Below are positions 26,734 to 35,186 of a DNA stretch of 64,000 nucleotides, piece by piece (the first letter of the stretch is position 1; each line of letters starts with the position of its first letter). The notes under the pieces are model-generated. The model ran no database searches. It was not told the DNA's origin and worked only from the letters and a program-made list of their open reading frames with translations. Source of the stretch: Phycisphaerae bacterium (GTDB taxonomy: Bacteria; Planctomycetota; Phycisphaerae; UBA1845; Fen-1342); assembly GCA_028277645.1 (NCBI GenBank), contig JANQFV010000028.1, forward strand, positions 62,001 to 126,000, in the 5' to 3' direction. A program made the translations under genes and the position numbers.

Positions 26734-26841
26734 TGCGTGGCTATCAGCGGCTCGCCGGGGTGACGCGCTCGGAACTCGCGTCGTCACAACGTGTTACGGT
26801 CGAGCTGGTACGTCCGGATCTACCTGCCAGGGAACCGAACG

Positions 26842-27546
26842 TTGGCCAAGAAAACGACCAAAAAGAAGGTGACCGCGAAGAAGACGACCGCCAAGAAGCG
26901 GACGTCGACGGCAACCAAGAAACGCGCCCCTGCCAAAAAGGCGACAACACGCAAGACGACCAAGAAGGCTGCGGCCAAGCGCGCGACTAAGAAGAAAGCC
27001 ACCGCGCCCAAACGAGCCGTCAAGAAAAAAACCACGCGGGCCGTCAGCGCGAAGAAGAAGACGAAGGCCACTTCGCGCGCGAAATCAACAACGAAGAAAG
27101 CAGTAGCACGCGCCGCGGCCAAGCCCGTGGTCGCGAAGATGCCCAAGCCCAGACCGGTGAAACTTTCAAAGCAGGATCTCGATATGTTCCACCAGATGCT
27201 CCTGCAGAAACGGGCCGAGATTCTGGGCGACGTGTCCACCCTGCACAACGAAGCGCTCAACAGCAACCGCAGCGAAGCCAGCGGCGACCTGTCGAGCATG
27301 CCCATTCACATGGCAGATCTGGGCACGGACAACTACGAGCTCGAGTTCACGCTCGGCCTGATCGAAGGCGAGCGCGCGATTCTCAAGGAGATCGACGAGG
27401 CGCTGGACCGCATCCGCAAAGGGACGTACGGCGCCTGTCTCGCAACCGGCAAACCCATCGGTAAGGCACGTCTCAAAGCCAAACCCTGGGCCAAGTACTG
27501 CTACGAATACACCCTCGCTCAGGAACGCGGCCAAACACCCCACTAA
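26842..27546 (+). CDS. Histone H1-like basic tail fused to DksA/TraR-type domain
   Basis: A 234-residue protein, taking TTG 26842 as start because AGGGAA lies upstream and the residues before it look untranslated. Residues 1-100 are almost entirely Lys/Ala/Thr with AKKTTKKK, PAKKAT and TRKTTKK words, like bacterial H1 (Hc1/HctB) tails that bind DNA. Residues 105-234 are a DksA/TraR-like coiled coil and zinc-finger region (KLSKQDLDMFHQMLLQKRAEILGD ... LDRIRKGTYGACLATGKPIGKARLKAKPWAKYC). Only two of the four usual zinc cysteines remain: the pattern is C-xx-G and C-xx-Y. The protein probably links chromatin-like DNA binding to RNA polymerase modulation. It is transcribed with lspA 18 bases downstream. 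Confidence 0.85.
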   Translation: MAKKTTKKKVTAKKTTAKKRTSTATKKRAPAKKATTRKTTKKAAAKRATKKKATAPKRAVKKKTTRAVSAKKKTKATSRAKSTTKKAVARAAAKPVVAKMPKPRPVKLSKQDLDMFHQMLLQKRAEILGDVSTLHNEALNSNRSEASGDLSSMPIHMADLGTDNYELEFTLGLIEGERAILKEIDEALDRIRKGTYGACLATGKPIGKARLKAKPWAKYCYEYTLAQERGQTPH

Positions 27547-27564
27547 GTACTCATCACCGACCCC

Positions 27565-28413
27565 GTGCCGTCACCGCCCATTGAGACCGATCCGCAAGCC
27601 GCCGCGCGCGGCGACTCCGCGCCCGCACCGATTGCGGTCGGCACTGCGTCGCCCCCGACCGACTCAGCAGCGCGTCCCGCGCTGAAGTACGCAGCGTTGC
27701 GTAATCCGGCCGCCCATGCGCGCTTCTGGCTGGTGGTCACTGCAGGTCTGGTGCTCGATCTGTGGTCGAAGGAGTGGGCGTTTCACACGTTGCGGCAAGG
27801 CGGACACTGGGTGCTGATTCCCAACGTGCTGGAGTTTCACACGACGCTGAACCCCGGCGCGCTGTTCGGCATCGGCGCGGGCCACACCGAGCTATTCCTG
27901 ATCGCGTCGCTGCTAGCGCTGGGGCTGGTGATCTGGATGTTCGCGCAGAGCATTCCGCGGCAGTGGATGATGCAGATCGCGCTCGGTGCGATCCTCGCCG
28001 GCGCGCTGGGCAACATGTACGACCGTGTGACGGTGCAGCTCATCCCGTTCGGGATTCAGACGGCGCAGGGGCCGGTAGGGCGCTACTACGTGCTGGAACC
28101 ACACGCGGAGCGTGAAGACCAGATCATCCTCACCGAGTATCCGCCGACGGAGGACGCCGAACGCCGGGTGCTGCACGCGGCGGCGCTGGAGCAACTGCAC
28201 GAGGCGGACGGCTACGTGCGCGACTTCATCAAGATCCCAACGCGCTGGTGGGGCGAACGGGAAATCTGGCCGTGGGTCTTCAACGTGGCGGACATGCTGC
28301 TGGTCGGCGGAGTCAGTTATCTGGCCCTGCGCCTGCTCCTGGAGGGCAAACAGCAGCCCGCGACCGCCGCCGGCACCAAACCGAAGGTTGACGGCGTCGC
28401 CGACGAGACCTAA
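27565..28413 (+). CDS. lspA: Lipoprotein signal peptidase II with long insertion
   Basis: A 282-residue inner-membrane aspartyl protease that removes signal peptides from lipoproteins. It is much longer than usual LspA (150-170). A 50-residue Pro/Ala-rich N-terminal extension precedes the first helix. Signatures are TTLNPGALFGIG, GALGNMYDRV (catalytic Asp 153) and WVFNVADMLLVGG (second catalytic Asp 243). The two aspartates are about 90 residues apart, compared with about 27 in E. coli LspA. The extra 60 or so residues (GIQTAQGPVGRYYVLEPHAE ... RWWGERE) would lie on the periplasmic side and look folded rather than repeat-derived. The start is a GTG. Several predicted lipoproteins in this window could be substrates. 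Confidence 0.88.
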   Translation: MPSPPIETDPQAAARGDSAPAPIAVGTASPPTDSAARPALKYAALRNPAAHARFWLVVTAGLVLDLWSKEWAFHTLRQGGHWVLIPNVLEFHTTLNPGALFGIGAGHTELFLIASLLALGLVIWMFAQSIPRQWMMQIALGAILAGALGNMYDRVTVQLIPFGIQTAQGPVGRYYVLEPHAEREDQIILTEYPPTEDAERRVLHAAALEQLHEADGYVRDFIKIPTRWWGEREIWPWVFNVADMLLVGGVSYLALRLLLEGKQQPATAAGTKPKVDGVADET

Positions 28414-28434
28414 GGTGGGTTAGTTATACGCTTC

Positions 28435-28509
28435 CGGGGCGTGGCGCAGCATGGCTAGCGCGTCTGCATGGGGTGCAGAAGGTCGCAGGTTCGAATCCTG
28501 TCGCCCCGA
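28435..28509 (+). tRNA. tRNA-Pro (anticodon GGG)
   Basis: A complete 75-base cloverleaf. The 7-bp acceptor pairs CGGGGCG with CGCCCCG, and the discriminator is A at 28509. The D stem is GCGC/GCGC, the anticodon stem TCTGC/GCAGA with loop ATGGGGT, giving anticodon GGG (Pro, CCC/CCU codons). The T stem GCAGG/CCTGT encloses TTCGAAT. CCA is not encoded. It lies just upstream of the restriction-modification insert and may have served as an integration neighbour, but no repeated tRNA 3' end was found downstream. Confidence 0.95.
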
Positions 28510-28582
28510 TCGCCGGCTTTGGCGGCGATAGAGCAGGAGAGGGGAGAGCAGGAGAGCAATAGAGCCGCGACGGCGGCGTTTC

Positions 28583-28660
28583 TTCGTCGGACACTACTCG
28601 CCGCGAATTACGGCTCTCCTGCGGTCTCCTTTCTACGCTCTACTCTCTTCCGGCGGGTGC
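28583..28660. repeat. Imperfect direct repeat, left copy flanking the restriction-modification locus
   Basis: This 78-base block (TTCGTCGGAC-ACTACTCGCC ... CTACTCTCTTCCGGCGGGTGC) is repeated as a 71-base block at 32202-32272, with several substitutions and a short internal length difference. Shared words include TTCGTCGGAC, CTCTACTCTCTTCC and GCGGGTGC. The block itself lies in a larger imperfect inverted repeat: GAGCAGGAGAG-like words at 28530-28566 face CTCTCCTGCGGTCTCC at 28613-28629. The 290 bases between the tRNA and the methylase gene (28510-28799) hold no gene I can support. Confidence 0.65.
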
Positions 28661-28799
28661 ACGTCTTGGCTGGGACTGGGACTATCTACTTGACTGCTGC
28701 GCATCGACTCCTGCCGCGCGCGATGGTCTGGTATGATTCGCATCTAACGTCAGCGTCCGTGGAAGCGTTTCGGCGAACCAACGAGCAGATGACGATGCG

Positions 28800-31700
28800 A
28801 TGTCAGACCTGAAAGACGCGATTGCCCGATACGGCGCCAGCGCCAAGGCGAAGCTGGCAAACCCAGGCGCGACAGGCGAACCAGAGGACCAACTTCGCGC
28901 CCCGCTGGAAGCGCTCTTTACTGATCTGGCGGTACTCTGCGGAATCAAGCAGAAGCTTGTCGCCGTCGGCGAATTATCGCTGAGCAGGCTCAAGGTCCGG
29001 CCAGATTACGCGATCACGCTCCGAAACGTGCTGGTCGGTTTCGTGGAAGTCAAGGCGCCAGGCAAAGGCGCCGACCCCCGCCGCTACAAAGGGCACGACA
29101 AGGAGCAATGGGAAAAGCTGCAATCCCTGCCGAACCTGCTGTACACCGACGGCAATTCGTTCAGTCTCTGGCAGAACGGTGAACTGGTCGATTCGATTCT
29201 AGAGTTGCAGGGCAATATCGAGACTTCGGGCGCGAAACTCGCCGCGCCACCTGGGCTGCTCCGCCAGTTTGAGTCGTTTCTTCGTTGGGAACCCATCGCG
29301 CCAAAATCTGCCCCGGATCTAGCGAGAGTCGCTGCGCGGCTGTGTCGGCTACTGCGCGATGAAGTTACCGAACAGCTAGCCGAGAAAAGCCCGGCCCTCA
29401 CCGCGCTTGCGTCCGACTGGCGCAAGCTCCTGTTTCCCGAAGCGAACGACAAGCAGTTCGCCGACGGCTATGCGCAGGCCGTCACGTTTGGCCTACTCAT
29501 GGCCCGATCCAGCAACATCCGGTTGGCCGACGGGTTGGACCAGGTCGGGAAGCAACTGGGAAAGACCAGTTCGCTCATTGGCGCGGCCCTGCGGCTATTG
29601 ACTGATGAGGTCGGCAATCAAGCCACATTGAAGACCTCGCTCGGCGCGCTGGTCCGCGTGCTCGATGCGGTGGATTGGTACACCATTAGCAAGGGGAAGC
29701 CCGACGCGTGGCTCTATTTCTACGAGGACTTCCTAGCGGTATACGATAACGCGCTACGCAAGCTCACCGGCTCCTACTACACACCGCCGGAAGTTGTCGG
29801 TCCGATGATCCGTCTGGTGGACGATGTACTCCGCGCGCACTTCGGTCGTAGCGCCGGTCTCGCTTCGTCTGATGTGACGCTGGCCGATCCGGCGGTGGGC
29901 ACGGGGACGTTTATCCTGGGCGTGCTGCGCCGCATCGCCGCCGACGTGGAGAGCGACCAGGGCGAGGGCGCGGTTCCGCAGGCAATCGAGTCAGCCATCG
30001 AGCGCTTGGTCGCGTTTGAGTTGCAGCTTGGCCCGTTCGCCGTCGCCCAGCTCCGCGTGTACGCCGAGTTGATGGGTTTGATCGGCAAGCCGCCGCGGGC
30101 GGTCCCGCGCATGTTCGTCACCGATACACTGGGGAATCCGTACGCCGAAGTCGAGGAGTTGGGTTCCTTGTATCGCTCGATTGCCGAGTCGCGCAAGCAG
30201 GCCAATCAGATCAAGCGCAAGGAACGAATCACCGTTGTCATCGGCAATCCGCCCTACAAGGAGAAGGCGAAGGGACGCGGCGGTTGGATCGAAGAAGGAA
30301 CTGACGAGGAAGCGAAAGTCGCGCTGCTCGGCCGCTGGATTCCGCCGGCGGACTGGGGCGTCGGCGCGCACGCCAAGCATCTCCGCAACCTGTACGTCTA
30401 CTTCTGGCGCTGGGCCACGTGGAAGGTGTTCGACCACGACCCGGCGCACGACACCGGCATCGTCTGCTTCATCACCGTGGCCGGTTTTCTGAACGGACCC
30501 GGGTTTCAGCGGATGCGCGACTATCTGCGCCGCACCTGTGACCGCATCTGGGTGATTGACTGTACGCCCGAAGGCCATCAGCCCGACGTACCGACGCGCA
30601 TCTTTCAGGCGGTGCAACAGCCGGTCTGCATCGTGCTGGCGGCGCGCTCGAAGCAGAAGGCGGCCGACAAGCCGGCTGCGGTCAAGTACGCCGTGCTGCC
30701 GGCCGGCAAGCGGGAGGCGAAATTCGCGGCGCTGGCCAAGCTCAAGCTGAGGTCAAAGGTCTGGCAGGATTGCCCGACTGATTGGCGCGCGCCGTTTCTG
30801 CCTAAGGCGAGCGGCGATTGGGCCAGCTATCCCGCACTAGACGAATTGTTCGCTTATAACGGCTCGGGCGTCATGCCCGGGCGCACATGGATCATTGCAC
30901 CAGATGCTGAATCGCTTCAGCAGCGCTGGCTAAAGCTGATTCGCGCTAAACCTGAACAGAAGCAAGAGCTGTTTGTGCCGCACTTGAACAAGGGCAAGCT
31001 CGGTGATCGGCACGTCGAGCGCAAGGTGAAGAAGGGCTTACCTGGATTTCCCGCCAATCCTACCCCCATTGCGGAAGAACGCGGCAAATGTGCCGAGCCC
31101 GTTCCCTACGGTTTCCGGTCATTTGATCGTCAGTGGATCATTCCGGACAATCGAGTTCTCAATCGCCCCAACCCGCAGTTGTGGCGTTCGCACGGCTCGC
31201 GACAACTGTATTTGACGAGCCTTCATCGTACGGCACCCACGTTGGGTCCTGCGGTTACGTTTTCAGCCTCGATACCTGACCTGGATCATTACAACGGCCG
31301 CGGCGGCCGAACCTTTCCTCTTTGGCATGACGCTACCGCGACCACGCCGAACCTGCCGCCAAAGCTCTTGGCCTTCTTAACCAGTAAGTGCAAGTACGCC
31401 GTAACCGCTGAAGACTTTCTGGCATACCTCGCCGCAGTGGCGGCCAATCCGGCGTACACCGCGCGCTTTCAAAAGGATCTGGCCCAGCCGGGCTTGCGTA
31501 TTCCGCTCACGGCTCGACCGAAATTGTTCGCCCAGGCCGTCGAGTTGGGCCGGCGGGTGATCTGGCTGCACACGTTCGGCGAGCGTTTTGCCGATGCCAA
31601 CGCGAACCGCCCGCCGGGCCCGCCGCGGTTGCCGAAGGAGCACGCCCCCCGCATCCCGAAGAAGGGCGCGATCCCGGGCGACGCGAAATCAATGCCGGAC

Positions 31701-32036
31701 GAAATCGCATACAACGACACCAAACGCCGCTTGCTGGTCGGAACGGGCTTCATCAACAACGTGCCGCCAGCGGTGTGGCAGTACGAAGTCTCCGGTAAAC
31801 AGGTGTTGACCCAGTGGTTCAGCTATCGTAAGAAGAACCGCGAGCGGCCGATCATCGGCGACCGGCGGCCGCCGTCGAAGCTTGGTGACATCCAGCCCGA
31901 CCACTGGTTGGCCGAATACACGACCGAGCTGCTGAACGTGCTGCACGTCCTGGCGCTGCTGGTGGAGCTGGAACCGGCCCAGGCGAAACTCCTGGAGAAG
32001 ATCTGTGCAGGACCCCTACTTAAACTCCGTCAATGA
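28800..32036 (+). CDS. Single-polypeptide restriction-modification enzyme (type IIG / type ISP-like, no helicase)
   Basis: A 1078-residue fused nuclease and N6-adenine methyltransferase. A PD-(D/E)xK-like nuclease motif is near the N-terminus: RPDYAITLRNVLVGFVEVKA (Asp 69, Glu 83, Lys 85). Methylase motif X-like GSYYTPPEVV is near residue 324, SAM motif I LADPAVGTGTFILG near 361-372 and catalytic motif IV VIGNPPYKE near 481-488. The C-terminal half (about 620-1078), with PYGFRSFDRQWIIPDNRVL and WLHTFGERFAD, resembles the target-recognition domain of type ISP enzymes. The DEAD-box helicase of classical type ISP enzymes is absent, so cleavage would not require translocation. A small gene overlaps its 3' end. 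Function is presumably defence against foreign DNA. Confidence 0.87.
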   Translation: MSDLKDAIARYGASAKAKLANPGATGEPEDQLRAPLEALFTDLAVLCGIKQKLVAVGELSLSRLKVRPDYAITLRNVLVGFVEVKAPGKGADPRRYKGHDKEQWEKLQSLPNLLYTDGNSFSLWQNGELVDSILELQGNIETSGAKLAAPPGLLRQFESFLRWEPIAPKSAPDLARVAARLCRLLRDEVTEQLAEKSPALTALASDWRKLLFPEANDKQFADGYAQAVTFGLLMARSSNIRLADGLDQVGKQLGKTSSLIGAALRLLTDEVGNQATLKTSLGALVRVLDAVDWYTISKGKPDAWLYFYEDFLAVYDNALRKLTGSYYTPPEVVGPMIRLVDDVLRAHFGRSAGLASSDVTLADPAVGTGTFILGVLRRIAADVESDQGEGAVPQAIESAIERLVAFELQLGPFAVAQLRVYAELMGLIGKPPRAVPRMFVTDTLGNPYAEVEELGSLYRSIAESRKQANQIKRKERITVVIGNPPYKEKAKGRGGWIEEGTDEEAKVALLGRWIPPADWGVGAHAKHLRNLYVYFWRWATWKVFDHDPAHDTGIVCFITVAGFLNGPGFQRMRDYLRRTCDRIWVIDCTPEGHQPDVPTRIFQAVQQPVCIVLAARSKQKAADKPAAVKYAVLPAGKREAKFAALAKLKLRSKVWQDCPTDWRAPFLPKASGDWASYPALDELFAYNGSGVMPGRTWIIAPDAESLQQRWLKLIRAKPEQKQELFVPHLNKGKLGDRHVERKVKKGLPGFPANPTPIAEERGKCAEPVPYGFRSFDRQWIIPDNRVLNRPNPQLWRSHGSRQLYLTSLHRTAPTLGPAVTFSASIPDLDHYNGRGGRTFPLWHDATATTPNLPPKLLAFLTSKCKYAVTAEDFLAYLAAVAANPAYTARFQKDLAQPGLRIPLTARPKLFAQAVELGRRVIWLHTFGERFADANANRPPGPPRLPKEHAPRIPKKGAIPGDAKSMPDEIAYNDTKRRLLVGTGFINNVPPAVWQYEVSGKQVLTQWFSYRKKNRERPIIGDRRPPSKLGDIQPDHWLAEYTTELLNVLHVLALLVELEPAQAKLLEKICAGPLLKLRQ

Positions 32037-32229
32037 AGCCATCGCCAGCGATGCCCTCGATGGGGACGGCCCGCATCTGATTTCCGTCGATGAGCTGCGG
32101 GCCGCCGGGGCGCTGGATGTACCAGCGTCATGGCGGAAATCACTCGGCGGGAATGGCGATGCCTCTGCACGAAGCAAAGGCACGTTGCCTCTGTTCGCCG
32201 ATTCGTCGGACGCTGCTCGCGGCGGATGA
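32005..32229 (+). CDS. Small protein overlapping the end of the restriction-modification gene
   Basis: A 74-residue ORF starting at GTG 32005, inside the last codons of the upstream gene in another frame. A strong ribosome binding site GGAGAAG (31994-32000) lies 4 bases before it, which favours real, coupled translation. The protein is acidic in its first half (MQDPYLNSVNEAIASDALDG ... ISVDELRAAGALDVPASW). Its last ten or so residues are encoded inside the right-hand direct repeat. It could be a controller or accessory protein of the restriction system, but I do not recognise a family. Confidence 0.5.
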   Translation: MQDPYLNSVNEAIASDALDGDGPHLISVDELRAAGALDVPASWRKSLGGNGDASARSKGTLPLFADSSDAARGG

Positions 32230-32272
32230 CGCCTCTCCCGCGGCCTTCACTCTACTCTCTTCCAGCGGGTGC
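32202..32272. repeat. Imperfect direct repeat, right copy flanking the restriction-modification locus
   Basis: Partner of the block at 28583-28660. It starts inside the small gene and ends about 57 bases before the cysteine-synthase-like gene. The two copies bracket about 3.5 kb, which suggests a duplication or insertion event around the restriction-modification gene. Confidence 0.65.
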
Positions 32273-32328
32273 GGGGGTCGATCCAATGTTCCAGTAGAAT
32301 GTCCCTCCCGCGCCGGAGTGGCTTGGCG

Positions 32329-33264
32329 ATGGACCTCCTACAAACAATCGGAAACACCTCTCTAGTCCGCCTGCAGCGCGTCGTCCCCGACGACTGCGCC
32401 GCGATCCTCGCCAAGCTCGAGTGGGAGAACCCTACGGGCAGCATGAAGGATCGCATGGCGCGGGCCGTGATCGAGCGGGCTGAGGCGGGTGGGCGGCTGC
32501 GGCCCGGGGGCACCGTCGTCGAATACACCGGCGGGAGCACGGGAGCCTCACTCGCGCTCGTTTGTGCGGCGAAGGGTTACCGCATCCGGATCGTCACCTC
32601 AGACGCGTTCAGCCGGGACAAGCTGAACCACATGGCGGCGCTCGGGGCCGAGCTGATCCTGGTCCCCAGCGAGGGCGGCCTGACGACCAAGAAGCTGATC
32701 CTCGACATGATCGACAAGGCCCGCGAGCTGAGCACCGAGCCCGGCACGTTCCTGGTAGATCAGCTCCACAACGAAGACAGCATCATGGGCTACCGCACGC
32801 TGGGCGAGGAAATCTGGGACCAAACCAACGGCAAGGTTGACGCGTTCGTACACAGCGTCGGCACGGCGGCGTCCTCCCGCGGCGTCGGTACGGTGCTCAA
32901 ACGCCACAAGCCCGCGGTCGAGATCGTGGCCGTCGAGCCGGCCGAATCGTCGGTTTTGCTCGGCGGAGCGCCGGGCCCGCACAAGATCGAGGGCGTCGGC
33001 ATCGGCTACACGCCGCCGCTGTGGGACCCGAGCGTGATTGACGCAATCGAGCCGGTAGCGACCGTAGACGCGAAGGAGATGGCCCGCAAGCTCGCGCGAG
33101 AGGAGGGCCTGTTCGCGGGCACTTCCGCGGGCGCGAACGTCATCGCCGCGATCCGCGTCGGCCAGCGGCTCGGGCCGGACGCCACGGTCGTGACGCTGAT
33201 GTGTGATTCGGGGCTGAAGTACGTCAGCACGGATGTGTACGGGAGCGAGGCGGACAATGCCTAG
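32329..33264 (+). CDS. Cysteine synthase / cystathionine beta-synthase family PLP enzyme
   Basis: A 311-residue fold-type II PLP enzyme. ATG 32329 follows a GGAG at about 10 bases; the longer frame upstream comes from the repeat. The PLP lysine lies in NPTGSMKDRMA (Lys 40). The substrate loop is VEYTGGSTGASLALVCAAKGY, and the cofactor phosphate loop is FVHSVGTAASSRGVG. Relatives make cysteine from O-acetylserine, or cystathionine. The VEYTGGSTGASLA wording rather than the usual EPTSGNTGIGLA means the exact substrate is uncertain. It lies next to the restriction-modification locus but looks like a housekeeping gene. Confidence 0.8.
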   Translation: MDLLQTIGNTSLVRLQRVVPDDCAAILAKLEWENPTGSMKDRMARAVIERAEAGGRLRPGGTVVEYTGGSTGASLALVCAAKGYRIRIVTSDAFSRDKLNHMAALGAELILVPSEGGLTTKKLILDMIDKARELSTEPGTFLVDQLHNEDSIMGYRTLGEEIWDQTNGKVDAFVHSVGTAASSRGVGTVLKRHKPAVEIVAVEPAESSVLLGGAPGPHKIEGVGIGYTPPLWDPSVIDAIEPVATVDAKEMARKLAREEGLFAGTSAGANVIAAIRVGQRLGPDATVVTLMCDSGLKYVSTDVYGSEADNA

Positions 33265-33369
33265 GTGCAGAGTAGCTATTACGGATTCGCCCGATTTGTA
33301 GCGTCCGGCAGGAGCGTCGACCGCTACGGTTGCAGTGAACAGGTTCTTGCCACTTCGTCGGCACGCAGC

Positions 33370-34431
33370 CTACGGACATTCCCCAAACACCAAACACTCG
33401 ACGAACGGATTGATGTCATCAAAGCCAACGACATCATTCCCGTTCATGTCGGCGTTGTACCAGTTGCACTCCGGATAGACGGCGTAGTAAGCCGCCTCGC
33501 TGCTCATGGCCAGTACGAATGGGTTGATATCGTCGAAGTCCACGCTCCCGTCGCAGTTCAAGTCACCCGGCGTCGGCACGTTCCCATCACCGGTCACGAC
33601 AAGCCACGCATCGTCGCCGACTACCGCAAGTTCCGTCGCCGTGCTGAGCGGCACTTCGCCTGGCGTCCACCCCGACGGCAAGGAGTTTCCCACGCTGTCG
33701 AAGAGCGCAATCGAACTCTCGCCGCGACTGACGGCGTACAGCACGTCATCGTCGCTGGTGAGCGCGACATCTACGGGCGTATCAATCATCGCGATCGTGC
33801 CTACATACTCGCCTGGGCCCGTGAACAGCTCGATCCGGTTCGGATCGTGGCTGGCGACGTATAAATACGCATCGTCCGAGGTCAGGGCCAGTCCGGTCGG
33901 ATCCAGGTCCAGCGTGGGAGTCGTGAACGCAAACACGAATCCGCCGGTGGCGTCGAAGACCTTGATATCGCCGGTCCCGCGGCTGACGACGTAGACGACG
34001 GCGCCGTCGGACGTGACGGCGACATCTTCCGGCGCGTTCAAACCGTCCCCGGTAAACGAGAACAGGTAGTCACCGACCGCCGTGAGAACCGCCACGGTAT
34101 TCGTGCCGCGGCTGCACACGTACAGCACGTCGTCGGCCGGGCTGAGGGCCATGCCGGCGGGATCGACCAAGGCAACATCAGCGAAGTCGAACAGCCACTG
34201 TCCATCGGTTCCAAAAACATGGATGGCGTTTTTCGCCGAGTCAGCAACGTAGAACGTAGAGTAGTCCGACGACACCGCGACGCCGCTGGGGCGATTCGAG
34301 CCGGGCTGATCGTAGCCGAGCAAGACGGTCCCACCGTCGTTGGTCAGTAATGTCGCGTCGCCATGCGGCTGCGCATGAGCCGTAGCCGCCAAAAGCATCA
34401 GACCGACCAAGGGATACAGGCAGTTCCTCAT
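33370..34431 (-). CDS. Secreted beta-propeller protein with dockerin-like tail
   Basis: A 353-residue secreted protein. ATG 34431 follows an ideal AGGAGG. The signal peptide ends in ATAHA-QP. The body is made of about six NHL/YVTN-like repeats of the pattern SGVAVSSDYSTFYVADSAKNAIHVF and VDVALTSDDDVLYAVSRGESSI, expected to form a beta-propeller. The tail carries two calcium-loop dockerin-like motifs, DLNCDGSVDFDDINPFV and DMNGNDVVGFDDINPFV, a hallmark of many planctomycete secreted proteins. No cohesin is seen in the window, so the tail may be a calcium-binding or anchoring module rather than a cellulosome dockerin. Confidence 0.8.
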   Translation of the reverse strand: MRNCLYPLVGLMLLAATAHAQPHGDATLLTNDGGTVLLGYDQPGSNRPSGVAVSSDYSTFYVADSAKNAIHVFGTDGQWLFDFADVALVDPAGMALSPADDVLYVCSRGTNTVAVLTAVGDYLFSFTGDGLNAPEDVAVTSDGAVVYVVSRGTGDIKVFDATGGFVFAFTTPTLDLDPTGLALTSDDAYLYVASHDPNRIELFTGPGEYVGTIAMIDTPVDVALTSDDDVLYAVSRGESSIALFDSVGNSLPSGWTPGEVPLSTATELAVVGDDAWLVVTGDGNVPTPGDLNCDGSVDFDDINPFVLAMSSEAAYYAVYPECNWYNADMNGNDVVGFDDINPFVECLVFGECP

Positions 34432-34487
34432 CGGAAGTCCTCCTGAACACCGCCGCACGCATTTGGAGCAGGCTGTGCGCGCATCCC

Positions 34488-34919
34488 TCAGAATGTGTAG
34501 CCGCTGATGGTCAATTGAATGCTACGGCCTGAGGTCCCGGTGTGGAATGTCACTTCCGAACCCGCCGGTACCGGGAGTCCCGATTCGAAGTGGAACGATT
34601 CCACCGCCCCGGTAGAATCGGTGCCGTTGGCAAAGTAGGCGATGATGTCGCTATCGACGCCAAGCCGCAGGCTGTCAATGTGCGCACCGCCCACGGGAAT
34701 GAACATCACGTCGGTGATGATGAAGCCGTTCGGACCTTCGGCCGACGCAATGATCGTGCCACTGGATCCGTACTTGTAGTACGACCGGATCTTTGCGGCG
34801 CGCCCGCCCGGCAAGACTTGCTGCGCATCGGCTTTCGTGACGAAGTCGGACAACCCCGGCCCGAGAACGAACAGGGCCGCGATGACGACCACAACCCAGA
34901 TCATCGACTGCTTTGACAT
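34488..34919 (-). CDS. Small secreted protein, unknown function
   Basis: A 143-residue protein starting at ATG 34919 behind a strong GGAGG site; the frame is open much further upstream but lacks protein-like sequence. The N-terminus (MSKQSMIWVVVVIAALFVLGPG) is a membrane/signal segment. The mature part (about 110 residues) looks beta-rich: IRSYYKYGSSGTIIASAEGPNGFIITDV, then VPAGSEVTFHTGTSGRSIQLTISGYTF. The last phrase resembles a beta-sandwich edge. I do not recognise the family. It is followed by the beta-propeller gene on the same strand (57-base gap). Confidence 0.7.
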   Translation of the reverse strand: MSKQSMIWVVVVIAALFVLGPGLSDFVTKADAQQVLPGGRAAKIRSYYKYGSSGTIIASAEGPNGFIITDVMFIPVGGAHIDSLRLGVDSDIIAYFANGTDSTGAVESFHFESGLPVPAGSEVTFHTGTSGRSIQLTISGYTF

Positions 34920-35186
34920 TTCTTTTCCTCCGACATCAACCCTGTTCCCAGAGGTGCGCGACGGGTGACAGGTCCCCACGCAGTGGCCCACTCTACTCAA
35001 ACCAGAATAGCGAACAGCCCCGATAACTACAACGTACGTCGCGCGGAACACGCGCGGCGTGACGCTGCATCGACTGCGCAGTTGAGCTGCCCACCGCCGG
35101 ATGCCGTGTGCGTGGATGTCCCCCGCACCGCTGAACACCGGCACCGTACGAGTCGATAATCCCCAAGTCAGCAGCACCGGTGAACT

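Noticed and set aside
28435..32272. Integration of the restriction cassette by tRNA attachment-site duplication
   Set aside because: No copy of the tRNA 3' end was found near 32.2 kb and no integrase gene is present; the bracketing repeats do not derive from the tRNA.
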